Source: Tolypocladium sp. Sup5 PDA-1
Lineage: Eukaryota; Ascomycota; Sordariomycetes; Hypocreales; Ophiocordycipitaceae
DNA length: 64,000 bases
Direction: 5' to 3'
NCBI GenBank assembly: GCA_000750105.3
Contig: JPHH03000006.1
Location: forward strand, 744,001 to 808,000
Below, one piece after another: positions 1 to 9,250 of this stretch (positions are counted from its first letter, which is position 1; each line of letters opens with the position of its first letter). The translations under genes were made by a program, and so were the position numbers. Under the pieces are notes generated by a model. It had not been told where the DNA came from. It ran no database searches and saw nothing but the letters and a program-made list of their open reading frames with translations.

Positions 1-1
1 C

Positions 2-481
2 GACCCTCCTCCCGTTGTCGCTTCAGACCCCGTCAACTCACCTCCCAGACAAACCCCCAAACCCTCTCCCGCCAAACCACCATCCACAAAGCCCACGCCC
101 CAGAAACAAGCCCCCACGCCCTCCAAGCCTCAAACCCCCAGGCACACCTCCATGCCCACGCGCGCCCCCTCCTCGCGGCGCTCCATCCTCTCTCTCCTCT
201 CCGACGATGCCAATGACGACGACGACGACGACGAAAAGGACCTCGACGAGCTCGGCCGCAGCCTCGCCACGACCACCCCCTTCCTCAGCTCCGGCGCCGC
301 GAGCCGCAAGATCTGGAAGTCGAGCGCGCGCACGACAGAGGTGTACCACACGCCCGTCAAGCGGCGGCCTACCGACGTGGTCAGCCCGGGGAGCGTCATC
401 AAGACGCCCGGCGGGACGGCGAGGACGTGCGGGCTGGATGGGTACAGGTGCGGCCGCGACTTTTGCTTTACCTGTCTGTGA
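2..481 (+). CDS. 3' end of an unrecognised protein gene (5' truncated by window edge)
   Basis: The frame is open from base 2 to a TGA at 479-481 and gives about 159 C-terminal residues. The first part is a proline/lysine/threonine-rich disordered stretch. It is followed by an acidic Asp run near bases 205-235 and a more ordered tail with serine and basic residues. The last residues are cysteine-rich (CGLDGYRCGRDFCFTCL), which could be a small metal-binding or disulphide tail, but four cysteines at the very end are not enough to assign a domain. The upstream part of the gene lies outside the window. It is convergent with the casein kinase gene that ends at 1160. I do not recognise the family. 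The reading frame itself is well supported by codon choice and its length. Confidence 0.6.
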   Translation, partial: DPPPVVASDPVNSPPRQTPKPSPAKPPSTKPTPQKQAPTPSKPQTPRHTSMPTRAPSSRRSILSLLSDDANDDDDDDEKDLDELGRSLATTTPFLSSGAASRKIWKSSARTTEVYHTPVKRRPTDVVSPGSVIKTPGGTARTCGLDGYRCGRDFCFTCL

Positions 482-1159
482 GGACTGGGTGCAGGCGTCT
501 AGAGAAAGGGGTAGGTTTATGACGTATCACTTTGCGGTAGACATAACTACACGTAGATATCACCACACGGTACCAACGTAAACTCCAAAGGAATTGTTCT
601 CCGAGTATCTTGTGTTTATTAAAGCGCTGTCTCAGAAGAAATAAACACCTCCCCAAACGTCCCGGTCTGAGAGAATACGGAAAAACGCGAGAAGCACAAA
701 AGTTGCGTACCTTTAAAGGGAAATGCATATCTCCCTCCCGCTCGCCATTTCACTTCCTCATTCCTGGAACGCCGCCGACCGTTGCTCTTCGTCGCAGATT
801 TTCGGATACCAGAGCCAGAATGAATCCAGGGACCAGTGCTCGAATCAGATGGGCAAAATTGGTTCGACAACTGGCATCCCGCTCAACCCTTGGCCCCCAG
901 ACGCCGCCATTAGACAGCCATCACCTGCAAAAAAGCCCGTCTTCCCATGTCAAGTCACTTTGTCATCATGCCATGCATCTCCACCGGCAAAACTGGCCAT
1001 TGATTCTGTCTCCTAGCACGGGTATCCTAACAACGGGGGAAGAGGGAGCGGGCCAGCAAGGCAGTACAGCTGGTCCAGGGTATCATCAGAATTTGGAAGG
1101 GGATGCCGTAGGCTGGGGTCGGTTTGGTCATCGTAGTCGCATGAGCTTCGGGGGGTCTA
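482..1159. other. convergent intergenic interval
   Basis: This is 3' flanking sequence shared by the truncated + strand gene and the casein kinase gene on the - strand. I see AT-richer UTR-like sequence near 560-720 and no convincing coding region. Confidence 0.5.
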
Positions 1160-2525
1160 TCAAGACTTGTAGGCCGTTCCGTTAGGGTTGGCAAGGTTTT
1201 GCTTAAAGACTTCTGGGTCGCGCACAGGGTCGAAGTATTGGTGGCCCTGGGCCTCCTTCGCTGTGAGGCGCTCCTACAGCATATGTTAGCAATGGGCAGA
1301 TTACCAGGCTGCAGTGGCGGGCCACAAACCTGATGGTCGTATCGCAACAGCTTGTCCAGGAAGTCGATGGCTTCATTAGAGACAAAACGCTGGTTCTCCG
1401 ACGTGACAAAGCTGTGCCACGGCTTCTTCTGAAAACGACCGAGGATGTCGTCATACTGAGCATCCAGCTCGATTTCGTACTTGTCCAGATAGTCAAAGAG
1501 GTCGTCGGTGCCCAGGACCTTTGCAATCTTGACGAGCTGGTCGGAGTTGCTGTTTCCGTGGAAGAAGGGCTCTTTACGGAAGATCATGGAGGCAAACATG
1601 GCGCCCAAGCTCCACATGTCGAGGCTGTAGTCGTATTCCTGGAAGTCGACGAGCAATTCGGGGCCCTTGAAATACCGAGACGCCACACGGACGTTGTACT
1701 CTGTACCGGGGTGGTAGAACTCGGCCAGACCCCAGTCAATGAGACGCAACTGCAGGCCGTCAGCGATGTATCCAGTAAAAGTGCATCTGACCGCGAGGGC
1801 CCGGACGTAGGGCAGGGCATACCTTTCGGTTCTCATGATCGATCATAACGTTATGAGGCTTGACGTCGCGGTGCATAATGCCCTTGCTGTGGCAGAAATC
1901 CAGCGCCTTGAGCAGTTCATGGATGTAGAACCGCACATCGAGGTCGTTGAACTTGGGGTAGAGGCTGCGGAAGTCGGTGTTGTTGACATACTCGAAGATG
2001 AGGGACGGCGTCTTGCTCTGGATTTGGGGGGCCCCGGTCAGCGCGAGGTCGCTTTGGGGAACATGAAGAGAAGGGACGCCAACAAGGGAGGGAGGGCAGC
2101 CCACCTGCGAGTCTCTGACGACGTCGAGCAGGGCCACGACGTTGGGGCCGCCGGCGAGGTTCTGCAGGATCTTGATCTCGCGCTTGATCTTCTTCTTCTT
2201 GACGGGCTTGAGGACCTTGACGACGCATTTCTGGTAGTTGACGACGTTGATGCCCTCGAACACCTCCGAGTACTTGCCGCGACCTGCAGGGCTCACATGG
2301 TTAATCACGCACAGGTGCGACACGCCACGGCGGACGGGGCGGCACGTACCGATCTTCCTCACCACCTCGTAGTTCTCGAGAACGCCCCAGCCTGCTTTCC
2401 GGGTCAGCCATTGCGCAAAACGCGGCGCTGGGGGAGCACGCGGTCGACCCACTGATGTTGACGCTGTCGTAGTCCCAGTAGCTGCGGGGCATGCTCTGGT
2501 TGACGTCCGCGTAGACGCGCGCCAT
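1160..2525 (-). CDS. cka1: casein kinase 2 catalytic subunit alpha
   Basis: This is a Ser/Thr kinase that phosphorylates acidic sites as the catalytic subunit of the CK2 holoenzyme in nucleus and cytoplasm. Six exons are read on the minus strand: 2525-2453, 2391-2350, 2283-2105, 2017-1823, 1749-1330 and 1273-1160. Together they give 340 residues, the usual fungal CK2-alpha length. Visible hallmarks are a glycine-loop segment (GRGKYSEVFEG), the basic KKKKIKRE substrate cluster typical of CK2, HRDVKPHN in the catalytic loop, DWG in place of DFG, and GYREPELL-like sequence seen here as ASRYFKGPELL. All five introns are GT-AG and 61-87 bp long, and each join restores the family alignment. The start at 2525 begins with MARVYADVNQ, the normal CK2-alpha N-terminus. 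Assignment is secure. Confidence 0.96.
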
Positions 2526-3533
2526 GCTGGGCTGGCGGAGGACGTGTCGCGCGGCTGCGACACGGCTGAGTATGCTGATGGAGAGGAGGGGAGCGGAGGG
2601 AGCGGCGCAGTCGCGTGAGGTGTCGGTGCCAGCGGGCGGTTCCTGGGTCACGGTTGAGCCTCTCGCGACCGAATGGATGGTGAGGATGCCAGAGCCAAAT
2701 CGAGGCCAAAATCCCCAAGGTGGGATGTCCCCTTGGGTGCGCTTGCAGGACCCGCCCCTAGCGCAATTAGGGCGCTGTGATTGGCCATGGCGCTTATCAC
2801 CAACGGGCTCACCAACGGGCGGTAGCGATAAACTCGAGGACCCGGTGGTCGCGTGCGAGGCCTCGTACCAAGACGGCCACGTTTATTTTATTTTTTATAT
2901 TGTCACAATATTTTGATGATTTTATCTTGCTCAAGCTTCCTAGTCTATACAGTTGCAGTGCCTCTGGCGCCTGTCCTGGGTGTCCAAGCACGCCCTCCCC
3001 TCTCCGCCGAGGGCGTCCCTCTCCCTGCCGTCCTGTATACCCAGACTCAGCCATGGACGGTACATGCCCCCTGCCTCGGGCTCCTCTGGTGTGCCTTGCA
3101 CTTCCCTTGACCTCTCAAGTACCTGCTCTTGCGGTGGAAAAGTCAGCACAGCACTCTGAATGGTTCGAGAGCATTGGCGCAAGGAGGAACATGTGTGTTG
3201 TGACTCAGAGAGAAGATTAATGACTCGTCATATCGCGGTTCTGGAGGCGTCCCCAGCGGGCGAACCGATAGATCCTCCGCCTCGAACCTTGATCAGACTA
3301 AGGATGACGATACAAAGGTTTTCATCATGACAACGGGGGGTTCAAAGACAGTGGGCCAACTCACCATTCTTGCGTCGCAACCGTACATCTTCTGACTTGA
3401 ATCAGGTCCTGTTCACCGGCTCGGTTTTCCAAAGGGAGAACTTTCGTCTCGTTTGCGAGGACACAGGCTGCTGTTTCGGAGGACGTGATGTTGGTTCGAC
3501 ATCCAACAACCCCGTCTTCAGTGCAGCTCGCTC
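2526..3533. promoter_or_regulatory. upstream region of cka1 and 3' flank of the DUF3807-like gene
   Basis: About 1 kb without a gene. The part next to 2525 should hold the cka1 promoter. An inverted CCAAT box (ATTGG) lies near 2781, in tgtgattggcca. No TATA box is evident. AT-rich sequence at 2880-2930 is the most AT-rich part of the interval. Confidence 0.4.
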
Positions 3534-4112
3534 TCAGTCATAGTCGAGCGTGTCCAAGCCCTGCCCGACCACATCCCACGTTCGCTTTCGCAGATCCGGC
3601 TTCGGTTCGTATCGAGCATTCTTGGCGCCCTTCTTCTTCTTCTTCGTGGTGCCTCGAGTCTCCCATGGCAGATTTGCTTCCTGTCGTTGCGACGGGGACT
3701 GTTTGCTATCATTAGCCTGCCCTTCCTGAGGAGTCGCCGACCGAGGCGGCAACCCCTTCGCTTGCAGTCGGCGCAGCTCCCTCAGTTCCGACTGTCGGAA
3801 CATCTCAATCTGCTCATCCGTGAGGGTGCGCTTCACACCATCCTCGTAGTAGCCAAGATCGTCCTCCTCTACCCAGTCATTGTACTCGGGCTGTTGATGC
3901 ATTTGCTGGACAGCAGCCGGATTCTGGAATGTTTGCCCGAAGTTGGCGACGGCCTTGCAAGAGAAGTGGGTTTGAGCGAATGCGGCCCAATCCTCCTGCT
4001 ACTCGTTAGCTATGTCTGCATTGACAAGGAAGGGAAGGTTAATGCTAGGGTCGGAGCGTACAGAAGTCATCGGAGGTCCTCCCGGCGGCATGTCCCATTT
4101 CGCCGCCGCCAT
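3534..4112 (-). CDS. small conserved fungal protein, DUF3807-like
   Basis: Two exons, 4112-4062 and 3995-3534, join in phase to give 170 residues. The 66-bp intron has a GTACGC donor, a GCTAAC branch point and a CAG acceptor. The N-terminus starts MAAAKWDMPP and is followed by an aromatic/acidic segment (EDWAAFAQTHF). The middle is acidic and aromatic around EYNDWVEEDDLGYYEDG, then a helical charged stretch (TLTDEQIEMFRQSELREL). The C-terminus is disordered and lysine-rich, which suggests a nuclear protein. The arrangement resembles the fungal DUF3807 family as I remember it. The molecular function of that family is unknown. A CACGTG hexamer at 4223-4228 lies 111 bp upstream of the start. The gene model is firm; the family name is a moderate-confidence call. 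Confidence 0.75.
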
Positions 4113-4428
4113 GTTGTGGATGGTTCAGGGACGAGGCAGCGTGTGAGGTGTGAATGAGATTGCTGCGTCGCGTGAAAATAGAGGTGGATGGATGCGTGGC
4201 GGAACCCACGCTCCCGCGCTGTCACGTGCCGCCTCGAGCAGCGACACGTCTGCAAGTACCAGACTCGGCCAGCGACAGGCCGGGCAGTTGCAGTAGTTAG
4301 GTACTGTATTGAAAATGGCTGTTTCATTGGAGTGCTTTGCGCAGACAGAGTATTCCATTTGGCAGGATGCGTCCAAGAAAGCCGTATCAAACAGAGGGAG
4401 GGCTCAGGTTCAAGTTACAGCCGCCACC
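4113..4428. promoter_or_regulatory. upstream region of the DUF3807-like gene, with a CACGTG box
   Basis: A 316-bp gap between two minus-strand genes. It contains one CACGTG palindrome (4223-4228), the core recognised by Cbf1/bHLH factors in fungi. Its use here is inferred. Confidence 0.4.
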
Positions 4429-5016
4429 TCACTTGGCCTGCAGCAAGGCCAAGGCACTCTCAAAAGCTCGAACCACCTCCTCGTCTTTTTAAAATGAAAT
4501 CAGTGCAGTCCTCTGAGGCAAAATGCGCGTAAATACTTACAGTGTTGCTGTTTCTGCGCCGCTTTCTCCTCCGACAGGTTGACGAAGCGCTGTCGCGTCC
4601 GCAGCCGCTTCACTGCTCGCTCATCGTCGTGAGAGGAAGCAGCAGAGGCCCATGCTTGGAAGTACTGCTCACAAGTTAGCTTGGATTCTCAGAAGCGCCT
4701 AACATGTATTGAGGACAGAGGCTACCTTGGAAAGGCCTTCGGCTTCCTTGAGGATCTCCCTCTCGTGCTCGTCTGCCTCGCGTAGAGCCTTCTCATATCT
4801 GGCTTCAAAATCATCCCAGTCAAAGGGCGCAAGATGCCCAGGGGTGCTGGGAGTATCCGAGTCGGCACTTTGCTGGTCGACCTGCGGCTCAGGGGTCCTC
4901 GTCTCCGTCTCCGGACGCTTCTTGTGGTCCGAGAGTGCGGCGTGGCCCTGGGGCGGCTTTTCATCTTCGCGGCTGACAGCGAGCTCCTCCGCTTGTGACC
5001 CGGTAGGAGACGCCAT
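4429..5016 (-). CDS. small coiled-coil protein, unrecognised
   Basis: Three exons, 5016-4726, 4664-4541 and 4484-4429, give 156 residues with all joins in phase. The first ATG of the frame is at 5016. The N-terminal 60 residues are disordered, rich in Glu, Pro, Thr and Ser. From about residue 70 the protein is almost entirely charged helix: an acidic segment (PFDWDDFEARYEKALREA), then heptad-like Glu/Lys/Ala sequence, a basic segment (VKRLRTRQRFVNLSEEKAA) and a C-terminal amphipathic helix. No catalytic motif is visible, so an adaptor or complex-subunit role is more likely than an enzyme, but this is inference. It shares a 780-bp upstream region with the divergent atg14. A CACGTG at 5047-5052 sits 31 bp upstream of the start. 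Confidence 0.72.
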
Positions 5017-5796
5017 GATGGAGGATAGTGATGATGGCGTCTGATTCACGTGTCGTAGCAGTGAAAGCGGAGGGTGCAGTGCTCAGTAGAAGTCGCAGAG
5101 AAAGGCCTCCTGCCCGTCCCGCCCTCGCGCAAACCGTCGTCCTGAGGCACACACGTCCAGCGGGCTTGAGGCAGTAGAGAGTGACCACAAGGTTCACGTC
5201 ATGGCGCACATGAGCTCTCTCACAGGCGGCTTGCCGCGTCGCGCCAGGTCGCTCTAATTCGCTCGTGTTTGATCACGGTAATTGGGGCGTCTGATGGATG
5301 CTGAAGCTGGGGTGGCTGGCAGTATGGATCTCAATGCGATCTGGTCACAGCACCCTGCAGCCTCAGTGGGTCCCGCTGGTGGCGGCAGTTCGTCAGCGAA
5401 CAGGTTGCCCTGGAACCAGTGAGTTCAGTAAGGTACCTATGACCTAGCTCAGTGCAGTGACTCCAAGCGCCAGTACTGGTGCCTACCTTATCACTGGCAC
5501 GCCAGCCACCGTGAGCCAGCATCTGAGTTCCGTCCATTGCCTGCGCTAACCCATATCCCGACTTCATCCCGTGACCAGACCTCGACATCCAAAGTCATCT
5601 GTCCGCGCAGTGATCAAGATACAACTCAAAGTATATAAGCCGTTCCGTCGCCTCTCGTTCCTATCCTCATAGTCTCCCCCGAATGCTACTCCCTTTGTCC
5701 TCTTTGTAGCGTCTCTCGACTGGAGGCGCCTCTCCGTCGCACACAGCAACGCGCAGTGACGACACAAGCTGTCGAGTTCTCGTCCATTGGATCGTC
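5017..5796. promoter_or_regulatory. divergent promoter region of the small coiled-coil gene and atg14
   Basis: 780 bp between divergent start codons. On the atg14 side there is a good TATA box, TATATAAG at 5632-5639, 158 bp before the ATG, followed by pyrimidine-rich leader sequence. On the other side a CACGTG lies at 5047-5052. The short stretch around 5425-5500 has inverted-repeat character (ccagtactgg) but nothing larger. Confidence 0.55.
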
Positions 5797-7304
5797 ATGG
5801 AGTGCGACATCTGCCATCGCGGGCACGACGCCCAGCGCTTGCCCTTCCTCTGCGCCGTGGATGCCCGGAACCAAATCTACACGGGACGCATGAAGAATCT
5901 ACAGCTCTTCTTTGAGAACGAGAAGCTCCAGAGCGATATCAAGGACCTTGCCGCCAACACCGCCAGGCCGGGCTTGGATGCCGTGGACCTGGTTCTCGCG
6001 CAGCAGCGCCTCGCAGAGGACCGGACAGACCAGATCCTGGCCACAGCGGACAGGCTGCGGGAGGAGATCCAGGCTGCCAGAGATGAGGTCAAGGTCAGAA
6101 AGGCCGCGCTGGCTCGCCGCAGGTCAGACCTGGCCACGGCCGCCGACGGGCTCAAGGAGCGGCGGGCCAGACTACAACACGAGCTGGACAAGTCGACGCA
6201 GATGGCCCAGTTCCGATGGTCTCAGAGCGCCGAAGACATGACTAGGACCCGCTCCTTTCTGTGCACAGAGGCCATCCGGCTCTACGGTCTGAAGCGCACC
6301 AGGAAGGGAGCCACAGGGCGCTACGAGTATCACATCGGCAAGATCCCGGTGGTGGACTTGACAAGCATGGACTGTACGTGACTTCCATTCCCTCCTCCCC
6401 CGTTCCATTACAGTCGCTGACTCCCTCTCCTCCAGCCCTGACGCCCGAAGTCATCTCAACCTCCCTGGCCCATGTCGCCCACATCCTCATGCTCGTCTCC
6501 CATTACCTCGCCATCCGCCTCCCCGCTGAAATCACCCTCCCTCATCGCGATTATCCCCGGCCAACCATCTTCAACCTCTCCAGCTCGTATCAACACGGCC
6601 CCGTCCTGTTTCCCTCTGGTCCTGCATCCACGACTTCCTCCTCTCAGCCCCGCGATTCCGACTCCCACCATGTTCCCCGTCCCCGTCCCCTCTTCGTCGA
6701 CAAGCCCCTCCCACAATTATCCAAAGAAGATCCCCCCACATATTCCTTCTTCCTCGAAGGCGTGACCTTGTTGGCATATAATATCGCCTGGCTCTGCAGT
6801 TGCCAGGGCGTGTCGATTGGCGATAAAGGCTCCTTTGAAGACATGTGCCACATGGGTCGAAACCTGTACACTTTCCTCCTCGGGGCTCAACTGCAAGGTT
6901 ACGAGAGTCTTGCCGTTAAGACCGTCGCAGGCAAGGGAGGGAATGTCGAAGATGAAGGCGCTGACTCCCAGGCGAATTGGATCGGTCGGTATTCGCATGG
7001 CACGATGTACTACTTCCTCGGTGGTGTCGAAGGCACCGACTTCGTCCGGACCTTTAAGCTGCCGAGCCCCATGAAGCTTGCCGACAGGCTGAAGAAGAAG
7101 TTGCTTGGCGATGCTCCCGCTGCCGACTGGGAGGTGCTGGATGATGAGGCATGGAAGGTCGATGAGGGTCCGAACGAAGATGGCGCAGTGCAAGGTGTCT
7201 CGGGTGTCGTCCCGGCTGTCGTCCATCGGGCAAAGGATCTGGAGAGCAAGGCGTCGCCCCGGACAGGTTCAAATGGCTGGACAAAGGTGAAGCATAGGTC
7301 GTGA
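5797..7304 (+). CDS. atg14: Atg14/UVRAG-family autophagy subunit of PI3-kinase complex I
   Basis: Two exons, 5797-6373 and 6436-7304, give 481 residues. The join replaces an apparent stop with SMDSLTPEVIS. The N-terminus has a CxxC pair (CDICHRG) and a further cysteine, as in Atg14/Barkor zinc-like N-termini. It is followed by a coiled coil at about residues 30-160 that in this family contacts Vps30/Beclin 1. The C-terminal half carries the family block with LTPEVISTSLAHVAHIL, HYLAIRLPAEI and NIAWLCSCQG segments. Atg14 directs the Vps34 PI3-kinase complex to the phagophore assembly site. Vps38/UVRAG proteins share this fold, so a Vps38 identity is the main alternative. The N-terminal cysteines favour Atg14. 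Confidence 0.85.
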
Positions 7305-7639
7305 GGTAGATCAGGCGGCGTTGAATGAGAAGAGTGTCGAATATCTGGTTGTCTGTTGTGAATGAGATTGTCGTGTCGTGTGTACTATGCTAGCTCGGAT
7401 CGGGTCGTTCGGTCGTAGATGAGCTTGTGATGCCGTATGTGAATGATCCTCTCGTTTCGTGTGGTGGTGTTGAAGATCCGATGTCGAATGTCGGGTCGTC
7501 GAATCGCAGCCAAGTCGTTCCCAGCGTTGAACCTGTCCAGGTGACGATCCCTGTGTTCAAGTTAGCGAATTTAACTCAAAAGACAGGCAAGAAAAAAGAC
7601 ATAAGAGAAAAGACATAAGGAAAAGGACGAAGGGAAAAC
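7305..7639. other. 3' flank of atg14
   Basis: UTR-like sequence without coding potential. Strong G+T richness on the + strand begins near 7310 and continues through the repeat block that follows. Confidence 0.4.
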
Positions 7640-9250
7640 TACGTATCTACTTTCTTTTGCTCTTTGACGTGGCACTTTGTGCCTTTTGTCTTGTGCTCAA
7701 CATGCAGTCTTTCGCTGGATGAGGTTGAATTATTGTTTCAATCCAAATGTTCAGTCTTTTGCTGAATCTGTGCGGTTGCTTTTGAAGTTCGCATTTGATG
7801 CCTTCTGACCTCGTGCTCGACTTCCAGATCCTCGCCTTTTTTTTTTTGGCGCTGGATGAGGTTGCTGTACCTTTCTCTGCTTTAGGCCGTCGGCTCATTG
7901 GCTTTGGCCCATGCCCCTCGCTCAAGCTCCATGTGTGATGATGGATTTGACGTTGACTTGTCTATTCCAGAGCTTTGGCTGTGGTGCCGAGCAAATGACT
8001 TTGAGCTCGGCTTTGCTGCTGGAATGGGGCGTGCTGAGGAAGGTTCTCTTTTTGCTTTTGGCATTGCTGCCTTTGCTCAACATCTCCCTTCTTTTGGTTT
8101 TTGGCAAGATGAGGTTATGGTTGGGCCTCTGCGTCCAACCCGTGGCTTGGTCCCCTCACTCAAGCTCCAATGTGTGATTGTGGATTTGACTTGACTTGGC
8201 GATTCCAGAGCAGTTTTAAGTGTGGTGCTGAGCTTATGACTTGAGCTCAGCTTCGCTGCTGGATGGGGTGTGCCGAGGAACTAACTATCTTTTGCTTTTT
8301 TGGCGTTACTTTTTAGCCCTATGCTCAACATCCAGCATTTTAGCTGGATGAGGTTGTTTGATCTTGATTTCATGTGATGCTTCTTTTGTGTGTGTGTTCT
8401 GGCTTGTGCCACCTTCAGCTCTTTTGGCTGGAATTTGTTCTTTGGGAATAACTCTGGGGAAGGCTCCTCATCCAAGGCTCTGCATTTGCACGGCATTTCT
8501 TTTTTGGCAGCCTTGTCGTGTTTCGCCCCCTTTTTGGAGATTGAGTGATCCAAGGTCCAATTTTGAGGAGACCAAGTTTGTGAGGATCAAGGCCTGTTTG
8601 TGGAAGTGACTGCTTGACTGGTGCAGTTCAAACCCGTGGCCTGGCGAGGCCGTGTATGAGCAATTTATGCTCCTGACATCCATCCGAGAGATATCTTTTG
8701 GCGATGCTTGTTGGTGATCTGGCTGTCGTGCGCATTTCGAGGCGTGATGCGTTTGTCTGCGCTGTAATTGCTTGACTGAATGGAGTTGGTTCTTGTTTGT
8801 TTGTGAATTTCAACATCCAACCCAGCTTGTATGAGAGGAGACCTGCTTCTTTTCGCAAGCTGAACGTTATGTCCGTAGCCCATTTCTGGACGGGGACACC
8901 TCGGAGTTTCGGTTTGTGTCTGCGCTTTTGGTGTTTGCGCCTTTGATGTGTGTGTGATGCCTCCCGTCAGGGCATGTGTGATGATGAGTTTTCTGGGTTG
9001 AGCCCTCTCCTAGGAGTCTTTTCACTCCTCTCCCTTCTTTCCCTTCGCCTGTTTCCCTTTCCTTGTTTCAAGTCTGTTTGTTCGTTCTTGTTCGTGTGAT
9101 TTTCCGGACATGCTCTCGACCAGAGACGGCGATGTGTGTGTCGGAGCTGTTGATTTGTTCACTCTTTTGGTGTCAAGCACGTCCGCGGTTTGTCGGACAT
9201 CGATGTTTGTGGTGAATCGGAGTCTGCAGCAGCCGGTTCGCAATTTTGCT
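7640..9250. repeat. diverged repeat block A, G+T-rich on the + strand
   Basis: No convincing gene. A unit ending in GCTGGATGAGGTTG recurs, with recognisable copies near 7671-7730, 7793-7865 and 8290-8357. A weaker copy lies near 8055-8120. The copies share a TGCTCAACATCCAG-like half and a GCTGGATGAGG half that face each other as a small hairpin. It is perfect at 8329-8335 with 8344-8350 (CATCCAG/CTGGATG) and has one mismatch at 7701-7707 with 7715-7721. The + strand is very poor in A and C; for example 8341-8400 has only about 7 A. Long open frames in the block lack fungal codon character and change frame between copies, so I do not annotate them. Confidence 0.7.
7913..8390. repeat. ~238-bp imperfect tandem duplication
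   Basis: Bases from 7913 repeat from about 8151 with a 238-bp offset. For example CTCAAGCTCC is at 7921 and at 8159. Both copies continue through a GTGTGAT...GGATTTGAC segment, an ATTCCAGAGC segment and a GCTGCTGGAATGGGG-like segment, diverging by substitutions and small gaps. Each copy has a 7-bp hairpin at the equivalent place: 7986-7992 with 8005-8011 (GCCGAGC/GCTCGGC), and 8227-8233 with 8245-8251 (GCTGAGC/GCTCAGC). One base pair differs between copies on both sides, C-G against T-A. Confidence 0.8.
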
